NCBI RefSeq assembly: GCF_000306785.1
Contig: NC_017955.1
Location: forward strand, 4,092,001-4,156,000
Length of the DNA: 64,000 nucleotides
Source: Modestobacter italicus
GTDB taxonomy: Bacteria > Actinomycetota > Actinomycetes > Mycobacteriales > Geodermatophilaceae
Direction of reading: 5' to 3'
Positions 1-9,485 of the stretch are shown in pieces; the first letter of the stretch is position 1; every line of letters starts with the position of its first letter. The position numbers and the translations under genes were made by a program. The notes beneath the pieces are model-generated. The model saw only the letters and a program-made list of their open reading frames with translations. It ran no database searches and was not told where the DNA came from.

Positions 1-1
1 G

Positions 2-466
2 CTGGCCGCGACGCTAGACGGCCGTCCGACGGTCCGGCACGTGGCGAGTCGCAGCCCGCGGATCGAGCCCCGGGAGGTGGCCAATGGGGTGTGGGCGTCC
101 GACCTGGACGGCGCGCGAGCCAGCTCCCGGGACTTCGCCGTCGTCTCGCTGTCCCGCACCGGTGAGCCGTTCGGTCATGAGGTGCAGCGGTACGCGTACC
201 TGACCGACGACGACGCGAACAGCGAGGTGGACGCCGTGCTGGCCGACGTGCTCGACGACATCGCGGCACTGCGCGCGGAGGGCCGGCCGGTGCTCGTGCA
301 CTGTCACGGCGGAGCGTCTCGCACCGGGCTGGTGCTGCGGGCGTGGCTCCGCCGGACGGAGGGCGTCTCGCCTGAGGAGGCGACGGCCGCCGTCGCCGAG
401 CGGTGGCCGCACCTCGGACTATGGAACGACAGCTTTACCGCTGCGCTGTACCGAGTGAAGGTGTGA
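2..466 (+). CDS. Dual-specificity/tyrosine phosphatase-like domain protein, 5' partial
   Basis: The reading frame is open to the left edge of the window, so this is probably the C-terminal part of a longer protein; an internal GTG at 41 would give 141 residues but has no clear ribosome binding site. The motif VLVHCHGGASRTG is the HC-x5-R phosphate-binding loop of cysteine-dependent phosphatases, with Cys as nucleophile and Arg binding phosphate. It is followed by a helical tail typical of dual-specificity phosphatases. In actinobacteria this domain is often the C-terminal module of ADP-ribosylglycohydrolase fusions, which would fit the open 5' end, but that half lies outside the window. The substrate is unknown. 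It may be the left boundary gene of the defence island. Confidence 0.7.
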   Translation: MAATLDGRPTVRHVASRSPRIEPREVANGVWASDLDGARASSRDFAVVSLSRTGEPFGHEVQRYAYLTDDDANSEVDAVLADVLDDIAALRAEGRPVLVHCHGGASRTGLVLRAWLRRTEGVSPEEATAAVAERWPHLGLWNDSFTAALYRVKV

Positions 467-714
467 GACTGCTCATTCGCCGGTTCCGTCGATTGCAGCT
501 CGCAGCGCGCTAGCGGCCTACGTCCCCGGTGAGGAACCCGCTGTGGCACGGGCACTGACAAGCCTCCCCGGTCAAAGGCTGTTCTGATCCTCGGCGGGGT
601 TCCAATCGACGGGCATGAGTCGTGCTTACAGTTCTGCCGGAGAGTCGAGCGGACAACGGGGGACACATGGGTGGGCACGTCGACATATGGGGCGCCAGTC
701 CGGGAGAGGACGCC

Positions 715-2271
715 ATGGATGGCGGTGAAGATCCCGCCGCCGTGGCACTAGTCGAGACCTCCGTGCCCGGCGTCTACCTTGCCAGCGGGGACCTGTCCGT
801 CCTCGGCACCCACGTCGTGCCGCTGACCTTCGACCCCGGTGCGGCAAAGTCGAAGGCAGCCGACGTGGCGGCCATGGCGGTGGGGGGCGCAAGCCTGGCC
901 GCCCAGGTAGCCCACGGCATCAATTCGGCCCGGGGCCTGGTTCGTCTTTCCCCGGAGACCATGGCGGCCTTGAAGGCGGGGGCTAAGCCGTTCACCAAGG
1001 ACGGCTGGAACCTCGGCACGCTGAAGGACGGCAATCAGTTCGCACACTCGGTGCGCTGGGCTCCGGCCGGCGCCCAGGGTGCCACCTCGGTCGCGGCGTC
1101 CGCCGGTCCGGCGGCGGCAATCATGGCCATCCAGATGCAGCTCGCTGAGATCTCCGCGCTGGTGGAGGAGAACATCGCCCTCACCCGGTCGCTGCTGCAG
1201 GCGGTCGAGGACGAGCGGTGGGCGAGCGCCAAGTCGCACTTCGATGCGATCGCCGAGGAGTTCGGCCACGCTAACGCGCTGGGGGAGGTGACGCCCAGCA
1301 TCTGGGGTCAAGCGCAGGCACAGGCCAGCGAGACGAAGCTGCGCGAGCTGCTGGAGCTGTCTTTGCGGGCCGCGCGGCGGCATCACGAGGAGCTCACCGC
1401 ACTGGAGACCTCGCCGGCCCGCCGCACGTGGCTCGACACGAACGCCAGGAGCGTCACGCAGGAGGCGCAGACGCTGCTGATGGCGCACAGTGCGTGGCTC
1501 CGCTACCAGGCGCTGCGCGCGGGCTACCTCCACCGGACTGCGGCAGAAGATCCTCAGGACGCTGCTCTTCTCGAAAGGGTGATCGCGGGGGCCCAGCGAA
1601 GGGATGCGGAGGTGCGAGCCGTGGCCTTCCCTCTTCTCGAGGACGTCTACCGGCTGCTGCGCATGCTGGAGGAGGGCACGGGATCCGCCTGGAAGAAGCT
1701 CTTCCCGGGTGTCCGGAATCGAGAAGCGGTGCGCGCGGCGGCCGGCTACGTCGCGACCCAGCTGGGCGCACTCGCCGGCCATCACGGCGCCTACCAGGCC
1801 GATCCCCCACCGGCCCCGGTGGAATTCACCCTCCTTCCCCTCAACCCTTTGAAGGCGGTCACCTCGCGGCTCCGCTGGATCCTCCGAGAGGGCGAGACGC
1901 TGGTGGCGGTGACGAAGTCCGGTGGCTGGCGGGAGCTGGAGCGCTACCTCGTGTTCACGAGCAGCCGCATTCTGATCGTTCGCGAGGGCAATTTCCTCAG
2001 TGACGGCGATGTCGACCAGGAGCTCCCGTGGACCTCGGTGCGGACTGTGGCCAAGGTTCCCGACAGCGATCGGGACGACGGGTTTGACCTCCGGATCCAG
2101 CACGGGCCTGTTGAGAAGCCGGATGTCCGCACGTTCGCGCTCCGGGACTCATCGCTTACACACCGCGGCGATGCTTTCGTGAAGCGGTTGACCGCCCTGG
2201 TGGGCGAGGAGACAGGCATCGGGTCCATCTCGTCCCCGGACGCGGCAGTTGCGACCGTGCGCACTGATTGA
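715..2271 (+). CDS. Hypothetical protein with C-terminal PH-like domain
   Basis: I do not recognise the full-length family. The frame is open from GTG 622, but ATG 715 is preceded by the purine-rich GGGAGAGGA, so I prefer it (518 residues); ATG 667 is also possible. An N-terminal Ala/Gly-rich stretch (about 50-80 from the 715 start) and another around 140-160 are mildly hydrophobic. The middle is long, helical and rich in Glu/Arg, and probably coiled. The last 110 residues (including YLVFTSSRILIVREG) resemble bacterial PH-like folds, which often sit in membrane-associated or stress proteins. It lies 270 bp upstream of the Azaca-like trio on the same strand. Membership in that defence unit is possible but not shown. 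Confidence 0.6.
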   Translation: MDGGEDPAAVALVETSVPGVYLASGDLSVLGTHVVPLTFDPGAAKSKAADVAAMAVGGASLAAQVAHGINSARGLVRLSPETMAALKAGAKPFTKDGWNLGTLKDGNQFAHSVRWAPAGAQGATSVAASAGPAAAIMAIQMQLAEISALVEENIALTRSLLQAVEDERWASAKSHFDAIAEEFGHANALGEVTPSIWGQAQAQASETKLRELLELSLRAARRHHEELTALETSPARRTWLDTNARSVTQEAQTLLMAHSAWLRYQALRAGYLHRTAAEDPQDAALLERVIAGAQRRDAEVRAVAFPLLEDVYRLLRMLEEGTGSAWKKLFPGVRNREAVRAAAGYVATQLGALAGHHGAYQADPPPAPVEFTLLPLNPLKAVTSRLRWILREGETLVAVTKSGGWRELERYLVFTSSRILIVREGNFLSDGDVDQELPWTSVRTVAKVPDSDRDDGFDLRIQHGPVEKPDVRTFALRDSSLTHRGDAFVKRLTALVGEETGIGSISSPDAAVATVRTD

Positions 2272-2541
2272 CAGCCCGCACCAGCGAGTATTCGACGCCA
2301 GGCACCAAGGCTGCAGCAGAAGCCCCACCCCGGGAGTGTTCCCGCGTCGCGGACCGATGGAGGCGCTGCCGGGCGTATGGCGGCCCACCTCGACAGGGCG
2401 CGGTGCAGCGAGAAGCCCCACGAGCGTGCCGGTCGTGGCGCTGCCCGAGGATGTGAAGACGTCGACATTCCAAGCGTAGGACCGTCAGTACCGCTAGATG
2501 CCTTCTCCTGATGAGCGCTGACGGAAGCGGAGACCGATTTC

Positions 2542-3720
2542 ATGCCGAGCACCATCGCCTGGCTCGATTCCAGCCGGGAAGAGCAGCGCCGAATGCGCGA
2601 GGTGATCAATCTCTTCGCTCAGACGGAGAGCCGCGACGAACTCGGCATCGGTCAGGTCCGGGACGCGTTCAGCGATCTGCTCTTCCCGGGCACGTCCACG
2701 CTGCACACCCGCGCGAGATATCTGCTCCTCATCCCGTGGTGTTACCGATCGGCCGCCAAGGCGGCCCGGGATGCCGAGGATCTTGAACGGCGGGCAAGCC
2801 AGAACGAACGGCGCCTCATCGTTGCCCTGAACGACGCCGGCGCCACCGACGGCCTAATCGGCCGCCAGGTGCTGACCAAGCTCAAGACGCTTCCGTCCAC
2901 GCTCTACTGGTCGGCCCTCGGCCAATACGGCGTTCTGGTTGGCGGCCTCGCCGACGAGTGCGATCAGCGCGCACCACACCAGGAAGCCGACGAACTCGTG
3001 GAGCGGGCCCCGCACATGTGGGACGTGCCTCCGCCACCCGAGGGCTTCCCTGAGACCGCCTCAACTTTGGACCTCTCCTTCGACGAGGCCGTCTGGGTGA
3101 AGGACCATCTCGTCCGTGGTAGCCGGGGGTCGCTGCTCGAGGTGCTTCTGACAGGGCAGGCAAGCGACTGGCTTCAGCTGGAACACGCTTGGGACGTCCC
3201 GACTAACGACCCAGATCTGACCGCGCTTCGCCAACACGCCAGGCTCTTCTCGCTCTGCGTCCACGGAGCCGCGCTGTCGTACAACTTGGCGCTCGCGAAG
3301 AAGTACGACAGCGCGGGCTACGACACGGTCCCGAATCCGGTGGATCGCTACAGCGACGAGATCACGGGCTGGATCGACCGAGTCAAGGAGGAGGCGACGA
3401 CGCTAAGTGACTGGGATCTGCCCGACATGTGGAGCAGGGTCAAGGCGAAAAATCCCAACGTCAGCTGGGCGACCCGACGGTTCTTCGAGGACTGGGTCGA
3501 GCTCCTTCGGCAAGGGGCATCTCCGGATGACGGGTCGGCAATGTCCCTGGTGTGTGCGCGCGAGCGGGCAGTAAAGAAGACCCAGTCGCGCTTGATCAAC
3601 GAGAAGCTTCTGCGTGGTTGGTCAGGAGCCTCGGGGACGCGACCATTGACTTACCGCTGGAGCAATGTTCAGCAGCTGGTGGGCGACGTGGTGGATGGGT
3701 TGTCGCGTGCTACCCCCTGA
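2542..3720 (+). CDS. DUF6361 family protein, ZacA-like first gene of a three-gene defence operon
   Basis: The 392-residue protein has the features I associate with DUF6361: an N-terminal IAWLDSS start, the block GIGQVRDAFSDLLFPGTSTL and the hydrophobic RARYLLLIPWCYR segment near residue 60. The function is unknown. It starts at ATG 2542 with purine-rich GCGGAGA upstream. It overlaps the next gene (PLD nuclease) by about 14 nt, and that gene overlaps a helicase, so the three are translationally coupled. DUF6361, PLD and helicase in this order match my recollection of the Azaca anti-phage system (ZacA-ZacB-ZacC). The family call is from memory; the operon is seen directly. Confidence 0.8.
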   Translation: MPSTIAWLDSSREEQRRMREVINLFAQTESRDELGIGQVRDAFSDLLFPGTSTLHTRARYLLLIPWCYRSAAKAARDAEDLERRASQNERRLIVALNDAGATDGLIGRQVLTKLKTLPSTLYWSALGQYGVLVGGLADECDQRAPHQEADELVERAPHMWDVPPPPEGFPETASTLDLSFDEAVWVKDHLVRGSRGSLLEVLLTGQASDWLQLEHAWDVPTNDPDLTALRQHARLFSLCVHGAALSYNLALAKKYDSAGYDTVPNPVDRYSDEITGWIDRVKEEATTLSDWDLPDMWSRVKAKNPNVSWATRRFFEDWVELLRQGASPDDGSAMSLVCARERAVKKTQSRLINEKLLRGWSGASGTRPLTYRWSNVQQLVGDVVDGLSRATP

Positions 3721-5452
3721 CGTCCGGGCGATCCTGAGCGACCTGCTCAGGCCACCGGTGGGCGCCGAGCTTGTCCAGGCGGTGGGGACGACGTTCACCG
3801 TCGACCTCGCTACGGCCCTCGCTGTACCTCTCAGTTTCGCCTCTCGCGACCTCGGCTCCGTTCCGGATCCAATCGGTGTCATGGAGGCCGTACGCAGCAC
3901 CGCAGATCGCATCGACGTCTTCTATCAGGCCGGGCAGGCCGCCGTGCCACCGCAGGCGAGCGATGTGCTCGCGTTCCTGGAGCCGGTCCTGCACCCGGTG
4001 ACTGCCTCGCGGGCTGGCCACCTCTTCCATCCAAAGCTCTGGCTGATCAAGTTCCAGGACGTCGAGAAGAATGTCTCGTATCGCCTTGTCTGCATGACGA
4101 GAAACCTCACTGGCGACCGCAGCTGGGACGCGGTGATCTCCCTTGACGGCGGGCCGGGTCCCCGTCGCGAGGCGGGCAATCAGCCGCTCAGCGACCTGAT
4201 CAGCGCTCTCCCCCGCCTGTGCACCACGCGGCTACCGGACGAGCGCCAGCAGCGGATTGAAGCCTTCGCGGCTGAGATTCGCCGTGCGGTCTGGGAGCTT
4301 CCTGACGACGTCAAGGAGATCGCGTTCCACGCGCTCGGCGTCAGCAGGCGCGCCACGCCGCCCGACTACTCGGGCTACCGCCGCCTCGTCGTCTCCCCGT
4401 TCGTCGACGAGGAAGGGCTTGCGATCGTGGCCCCCCAGACCAGGGACGGCGGGTTCCTCGTCAGTAGGCCAGAGCACCTCGACCGGCTGCCCGAGCTGCC
4501 GAACGACCTCCATCCCAAAGTGGTCAGTGTCCTGGCGGAGTTTGAGGACGAGCGAGCCGCAGGCGAACTCGGTGGACTCCACGCAAAGATCGTCGCCGTG
4601 GAGCGTGCGCGCCTGACGCATCTGTTCATCGGTTCGGCGAACGCGACCCGCGCCGCCTTTGATGGCAACGTGGAGTTCGTGGTCGAGCTTGTTCTTGGCG
4701 CAGCCAAGTACAGCGTTGACTCGTACCTCTCGAGCGACACCGGCCTCGGCGCCCTGCTCGAGGACTACACCCCGCAGACGCGGCCCGAGGACCCGGAGGA
4801 GAAGCAGCGCGCTGTCCTGCGCAGTCGCCTGCGACAGCTGGCCGAGCTTCCGTGGACGATGCAGATTGGGCAGCCGGCTGAGACGACCTACGACCTCCGC
4901 CTCCGGTCCGGCAAGCCGCTGTCCGATTGGGCGCATGACCTCTCTATGGAGCTGCTCAGCCGACGCGGGGAGGCGGTCAGACCGCAACCGGGGCAGGAGG
5001 CGGACGAGACGTTCACAAGGGTGGAGCTAGCCGACATCACCCCATTCCTAGTCGCCACTCTGCGAGAGGGGGATGTCGCGGAGTCGAGCGTCATTCCCGC
5101 GGGGCTCATTGGGGATCCTGAGGACCGACTGGATGCTGTCCTCGCCAGGCAGGTGGACACGCCTGAGAAGTTCCTGCGCTTCGTCCTCCTGCTGCTAAGT
5201 CTGACCGGGCAACTGGCGCAAGCACCCGCGGCCGGCAGCAGTACCGGCTCTTGGGCATCGACGGCCGCTCAGGGAGTCTTCGAACTCCTGGCCCGCGCCC
5301 TGGCCGACGAGCCGTCAGTTCTCGATGACCTTGAGCGCATCGTTGACCGGCTCGGACGGACCGAGGCAGGTCGAGCGGTGATGCCGGAAGGCTTCGCCGA
5401 CGTTTGGGCGACTATCCAGGAGGCTCGCGGCCTGATGGGGGCCCGGACATGA
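3707..5452 (+). CDS. Phospholipase D-family nuclease, ZacB-like
   Basis: This is a probable PLD-superfamily nuclease of about 580 residues with two HxK half-sites. The first is FHPKLWL in the N-terminal third, followed by a TRNLTG segment. The second is LHAKIVAVE with the downstream GSANAT, close to the canonical HxK-x4-(D/E)-x6-GSxN motif. The frame is open from ATG 3665, but that would overlap the upstream gene by 56 nt. I choose GTG 3707, giving a MLPPDVRAILSDLL start that leaves a 14-nt overlap. Its 3' end overlaps the helicase by ATGA. It presumably supplies the nuclease activity of the DUF6361-PLD-helicase unit; this is inferred from the domains. Confidence 0.8.
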   Translation: MLPPDVRAILSDLLRPPVGAELVQAVGTTFTVDLATALAVPLSFASRDLGSVPDPIGVMEAVRSTADRIDVFYQAGQAAVPPQASDVLAFLEPVLHPVTASRAGHLFHPKLWLIKFQDVEKNVSYRLVCMTRNLTGDRSWDAVISLDGGPGPRREAGNQPLSDLISALPRLCTTRLPDERQQRIEAFAAEIRRAVWELPDDVKEIAFHALGVSRRATPPDYSGYRRLVVSPFVDEEGLAIVAPQTRDGGFLVSRPEHLDRLPELPNDLHPKVVSVLAEFEDERAAGELGGLHAKIVAVERARLTHLFIGSANATRAAFDGNVEFVVELVLGAAKYSVDSYLSSDTGLGALLEDYTPQTRPEDPEEKQRAVLRSRLRQLAELPWTMQIGQPAETTYDLRLRSGKPLSDWAHDLSMELLSRRGEAVRPQPGQEADETFTRVELADITPFLVATLREGDVAESSVIPAGLIGDPEDRLDAVLARQVDTPEKFLRFVLLLLSLTGQLAQAPAAGSSTGSWASTAAQGVFELLARALADEPSVLDDLERIVDRLGRTEAGRAVMPEGFADVWATIQEARGLMGART

Positions 5453-8400
5453 CCGAGGCCTTCACGGCGGCGCCACATCTCGCCCGGCTCAAGGACTTCC
5501 AGCGACAGACGGTGCGGCACGTCGTGAACCGGTTCTATGACGGCCCCACGCCCACCCGTCGCTTCCTCGTCGCGGACGAGACTGGCCTCGGCAAGAGCGT
5601 TGTCGCCAGGGGCGTCATCGCGGAGACCGTTGAACGGCTACTGCGCGATGACCACACCGAGCGCATCGATGTCGTCTACGTGTGCTCCAACAGTGACATC
5701 GCAGCGCAGAACCTGGCCCGGCTCAATGTCGTCGGCAGCGACAGGGTCGAGTTCAGGACTCGTCTCACCATGCTTGCGGCCCACTCACACGATTTGAACA
5801 GCGGGGCCGAGCGCTACGGGAAGGCCATCAACCTGATTGCGTTCACCCCTGCCACGTCGTTCGAGAAGGGTTGGCGCACCGGCAAGGCCGAGGAGCGGGC
5901 TCTGCTCGCGGTTCTCGTGGAACGGATGCTCGAAGTCTCCGGATACGAGCGGACCGCCCTGCACCGGGCCCTGCAGGGCGGGGTGCATACGTTGGATCGC
6001 TTCCGCGGAGAGATTGAGCGGTACCGAGCCCTCGACTTGGACCAGACGATCGTCAACGCCTTCGCGACGTCCCTACAGGGGAGCCCTCCACTTGCCCAAC
6101 TTGAACGACTCATCGTCGATATCGGCCAGAAGCGCCACCTGACGGAGGAACAACGCGAACGCACTCGCGTGATTACCGGCGAGCTTCGCGACCATCTTGC
6201 TCGCGCGAGCGTCCATGCCCTCGAGCCAGACCTGATCATTCTCGATGAGTTCCAGCGATTCCGGCACCTTCTCGCACTAAATCAAACGGGCGGGAAGAGC
6301 GAAGCAGCCGAGCTCGCGCACCATCTCTTCAACTGGGACCAGGCGCGCACGCTCCTGCTATCGGCGACTCCCTACAAGGCCTTCACGCTCGCCGAAGAAG
6401 ACGATGCGGGGACCGACCACTACACCGACTTCATGACGACCCTGGAATTTTTGTCGGCAAACGACGAGGCGTGGCTGGCGAGCGTTCGCGGTGCGCTTGC
6501 CCAGCACCGGGGCCAGCTTCTCGCCGGACAGGACGTCCGGCAAGTCGCCAACGAGCTGCGCAAGCTCCTGCTGCAGTTCATGTGCCGTACGGAGCGACCC
6601 ACTGTGGACGGGGCGCGCATCGAGGTCTCCACACCGGCAACCGGCGTGACGGCCGCTGACCTTGTCGACTATGTCGGCTTGCGCGACCTTGCCCGAGCCG
6701 TCGACGGGCAGGTGCAGGTCGAGTACTGGAAGTCGGCGCCGTACTTCGTCAACTTCCTCGAGGGCTACCAAGTCGGTGAGCGACTCAAAAGCCGGCTCAA
6801 GCAGAACAGTCAAGATGAGGCCCTGAACGCCGCTCTGGCGCGAGTGTCCCGGCTAAATCCCTCCGGACTGACTCGCTACGAGCCCTCCGACATGGGCAAC
6901 GCCCGATTGCGGGCTCTCGCCGCACGGACCGTCGGTGACAGTTGGTGGCAACTGCTGTGGATCCCTCCGTCAATGCCCTACATCGGCCCAGACGGCCCTT
7001 ACGCCCAGCCCTTCGCCGATCGCATCACCAAGCAGCTGGTCTTCTCGTCATGGTCAGCCACCCCCACGGCCATCGCAAGCCTCCTGAGCTACGAGGCGAA
7101 CCGGCTACTCGCCGAGGGATCCAGCAAACTGACCGAGAACACCGCGACGGCGCGCGGGCGGCTCGCAACGTTGTTGGACTACCGCATGGAGCAAGGTCGG
7201 CCGGGCGCGATGAGCACTCTCGCCCTCTTCTGGCCGCACCCCGAACTAGCACGCGTAGCTGATCTCTTGGAGGCGGCGCGTAGCTCGCCGGCTAGGTTAC
7301 TTGAGGCGACGGACGCCGAAGCATGGGTCCTACAGCGGTTGCGGAACGCGGCGACGACGGACAGCTCCGGAAAATCCACCGACGTGATCAGCGACTTCTT
7401 CGCGTGGCCTGGGTCGATTCCCTCTGGGGCGCGCCAAGGGGCTGCGAACGTACTGAGCGGAAGCCTCCAAGAAGAGGAGCGGCCAGATGATGACGAGCAC
7501 GGCCAGCACCACAGCGCCCGGCTTGCCGCACACGTGCATGAAGCACTCTCTGCGGCATCCTCGCGTCACCCCTCACCCGACCTCGCTCATCTGGCCGCCT
7601 TCAGCCCTGGAAATGCGGCCTGGCTCGCTCTCAACCGCCTAGTGACGGCCGACGATGATGTCGACGAAGAAGCCCTGTGGTCGGCCGCGGCGGTGCTGGC
7701 CAACGGTCTACGTTCGCTGTTCAACCGGACCGAGAGCACGCTGCTTTTGGAGCGCCTCTACCCCGATCTGCACTACTGGCAGGCGGTGCTGGCCTACTGC
7801 CGGGCCGGCAACCTTCAGGCTGTGCTGGACGAGTACCTGCACCACCTGCGCAGCACATCAGGAGAAGACCGGCTTACCGGCTCAACGCTGCGAGACCTTG
7901 CTCGTACGGCCGTAGCGACCTTGTCGATGCGGCCGTCGCCGTACAAGGCGTTCGACCCGGATGACCCGGACGAGGGCATTCCGTTCAGTAGCCGGTTCGC
8001 CCTCCGCTATGGGACGGCCCGGGGGCAGGCCGAGGACGTCCGTTTGCCGGAGATTCGCGCGGCGTTCAACAGCCCCTTCTGGCCATTCGTGCTGACCAGC
8101 ACAAGCGTCGGCCAGGAGGGAATCGACTTCCACTGGTGGTGCCACTCGGTCGTGCACTGGAACACGCCCTCGAATCCGATCGACTTTGAGCAGCGCGAGG
8201 GACGAGTCAACCGCTTCGGGGGGCATGCCGTGCGCCGCAATCTGGCTTCCAGCCACCGCGAAGACGTCCTCCGGAGCGACGAGCCGGACCCGTGGAAGGC
8301 GGCCTACGACGCAGCGAAGGGCACCCTGCCGGCACTCGGCGACTTCTGCCCCTACTGGGTATTTCCAGGCCGATATGCGGTCGAGCGGCACTTGCTTCCA

Positions 8401-8556
8401 TTCCCCTTGAGCAAGGACGGCGCGCGAGCGAGGGCGCTGAAGCGCGACCTCGTCCACTACCGGCTGGCACTCGGTCAGCCGCGCCAGGAGGACCTGCTCG
8501 CAGCGCTAGGAGACGCAATGACGGTGACACCGATCGACCTGCGTCCCCCCGTTTGA
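5449..8556 (+). CDS. SF2 DEAD/DEAH-type helicase, ZacC-like
   Basis: The start is ATG 5449, overlapping the PLD gene stop as ATGA; an upstream ATG at 5404 in the same frame is less likely. The protein (1035 residues) has all main SF2 motifs: Walker A DETGLGKS near residue 45, Walker B ILDEFQRF near 265, motif III LLSATPYKAF near 305, and the C-terminal motifs TSVGQEGIDFHWW and QREGRVNRFGG near residues 890-930. The long insert between the two RecA halves is typical of defence helicases. It would couple ATP-driven DNA or RNA translocation to the neighbouring PLD nuclease. It converges on the minus-strand nuclease gene downstream. Confidence 0.85.
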   Translation: MTEAFTAAPHLARLKDFQRQTVRHVVNRFYDGPTPTRRFLVADETGLGKSVVARGVIAETVERLLRDDHTERIDVVYVCSNSDIAAQNLARLNVVGSDRVEFRTRLTMLAAHSHDLNSGAERYGKAINLIAFTPATSFEKGWRTGKAEERALLAVLVERMLEVSGYERTALHRALQGGVHTLDRFRGEIERYRALDLDQTIVNAFATSLQGSPPLAQLERLIVDIGQKRHLTEEQRERTRVITGELRDHLARASVHALEPDLIILDEFQRFRHLLALNQTGGKSEAAELAHHLFNWDQARTLLLSATPYKAFTLAEEDDAGTDHYTDFMTTLEFLSANDEAWLASVRGALAQHRGQLLAGQDVRQVANELRKLLLQFMCRTERPTVDGARIEVSTPATGVTAADLVDYVGLRDLARAVDGQVQVEYWKSAPYFVNFLEGYQVGERLKSRLKQNSQDEALNAALARVSRLNPSGLTRYEPSDMGNARLRALAARTVGDSWWQLLWIPPSMPYIGPDGPYAQPFADRITKQLVFSSWSATPTAIASLLSYEANRLLAEGSSKLTENTATARGRLATLLDYRMEQGRPGAMSTLALFWPHPELARVADLLEAARSSPARLLEATDAEAWVLQRLRNAATTDSSGKSTDVISDFFAWPGSIPSGARQGAANVLSGSLQEEERPDDDEHGQHHSARLAAHVHEALSAASSRHPSPDLAHLAAFSPGNAAWLALNRLVTADDDVDEEALWSAAAVLANGLRSLFNRTESTLLLERLYPDLHYWQAVLAYCRAGNLQAVLDEYLHHLRSTSGEDRLTGSTLRDLARTAVATLSMRPSPYKAFDPDDPDEGIPFSSRFALRYGTARGQAEDVRLPEIRAAFNSPFWPFVLTSTSVGQEGIDFHWWCHSVVHWNTPSNPIDFEQREGRVNRFGGHAVRRNLASSHREDVLRSDEPDPWKAAYDAAKGTLPALGDFCPYWVFPGRYAVERHLLPFPLSKDGARARALKRDLVHYRLALGQPRQEDLLAALGDAMTVTPIDLRPPV

Positions 8557-8628
8557 GAATCAACGCCTCCCCCCGATTGGGAGCCTTCGGACTTTCCGCC
8601 AACACGTGGTCGGCCCTCACCACGCGAG

Positions 8629-9399
8629 TCACGTAAACGTTGGATCCACAAATCGCGACCCTGATTCAAAGATCACCGATATGTGAAGTTGGCTAAGCAG
8701 CTCCAACATATCCCTTGCGGGGGCTTCCGGCAGGAGGACCGCAAGGCTCGGAGGTGGAGAAATCCGTCGCCGATAGTCCATCAACTGACCGATTGCATAT
8801 CGGATGTACTCCCGCGAACTCTTGGCTTTCGCCTCGATGAGGAGGTTCTGCGCGGGGTCGAAGAGATCGACACGTAGCGCACCTGATTCGGAGGGCAGGA
8901 GCACGCTGCTCATGTCCCGTCCCTTCTTCGCGAGCCAGGCGAGGTAGCGAGTCACGAGTTGCGCCTCGGCGCGGACGACGATCCGAGTAACCTCCGACAG
9001 CGTCACTTCTGTCTCGGTGATGCGCATCTGCTCCGTGTCGACAAGCCTGGTGACCGAGCTACCGGGGACCTGCATGACGCCGGGAGGTAGGCCGGCTAGC
9101 AGCCGCTCTCGGGCCTCGGCGGCCAGCCGCTCGCGCACCTGGCGGTCGGCCGCCATGGCCCTGAAGACCGCGAGCGCTTCGCCGGTTACCGGCTTGAGTC
9201 CTGTTCCGGGGTGGAGCGTCCCTTGGAAATTACCAAGCCGGCGACTGATCGACCCCGTAGTACGCCTGGTGAGCTTGGCAAGCTGCTCGACCTCGGGGTC
9301 GCGAGCACCTGAGCTATGCCCGCGCCTCAAGTAGAGGTCGGCCGCGACGATGTATTCATCCAAGGACCAAAGCTGACCGGTTGGGTCTTGTTCTGTCAC
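8629..9399 (-). CDS. PD-(D/E)xK restriction endonuclease-like protein with N-terminal DNA-binding domain
   Basis: The first 65 residues (WSLDEYIVAADLYLR ... SISRRLGNFQ) resemble the helical DNA-binding region that precedes nuclease domains in some HNH and Mrr-like restriction enzymes. The C-terminal half has a PD-(D/E)xK core: Asp178 in RVDLF and Glu189-Ala-Lys191 in LLIEAKAKS, followed by a YIRYAIGQLMDYR helix of the Q-x3-Y type. The catalytic residues are intact. It is the last gene of the minus-strand run that starts with hsdM and lies 86 bp after the preceding gene, so it may be read from the same transcript. Exact target and family are unknown to me. Confidence 0.65.
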   Translation of the reverse strand: MTEQDPTGQLWSLDEYIVAADLYLRRGHSSGARDPEVEQLAKLTRRTTGSISRRLGNFQGTLHPGTGLKPVTGEALAVFRAMAADRQVRERLAAEARERLLAGLPPGVMQVPGSSVTRLVDTEQMRITETEVTLSEVTRIVVRAEAQLVTRYLAWLAKKGRDMSSVLLPSESGALRVDLFDPAQNLLIEAKAKSSREYIRYAIGQLMDYRRRISPPPSLAVLLPEAPARDMLELLSQLHISVIFESGSRFVDPTFT

Positions 9400-9485
9400 G
9401 CGCGCATCGTGGCATGGCGAGGAGTCCCTAACAGCAGCTAGACGGAATGCGCCGCTCCTCCCGCGCGGGCGCCGCCAACCGCGGC

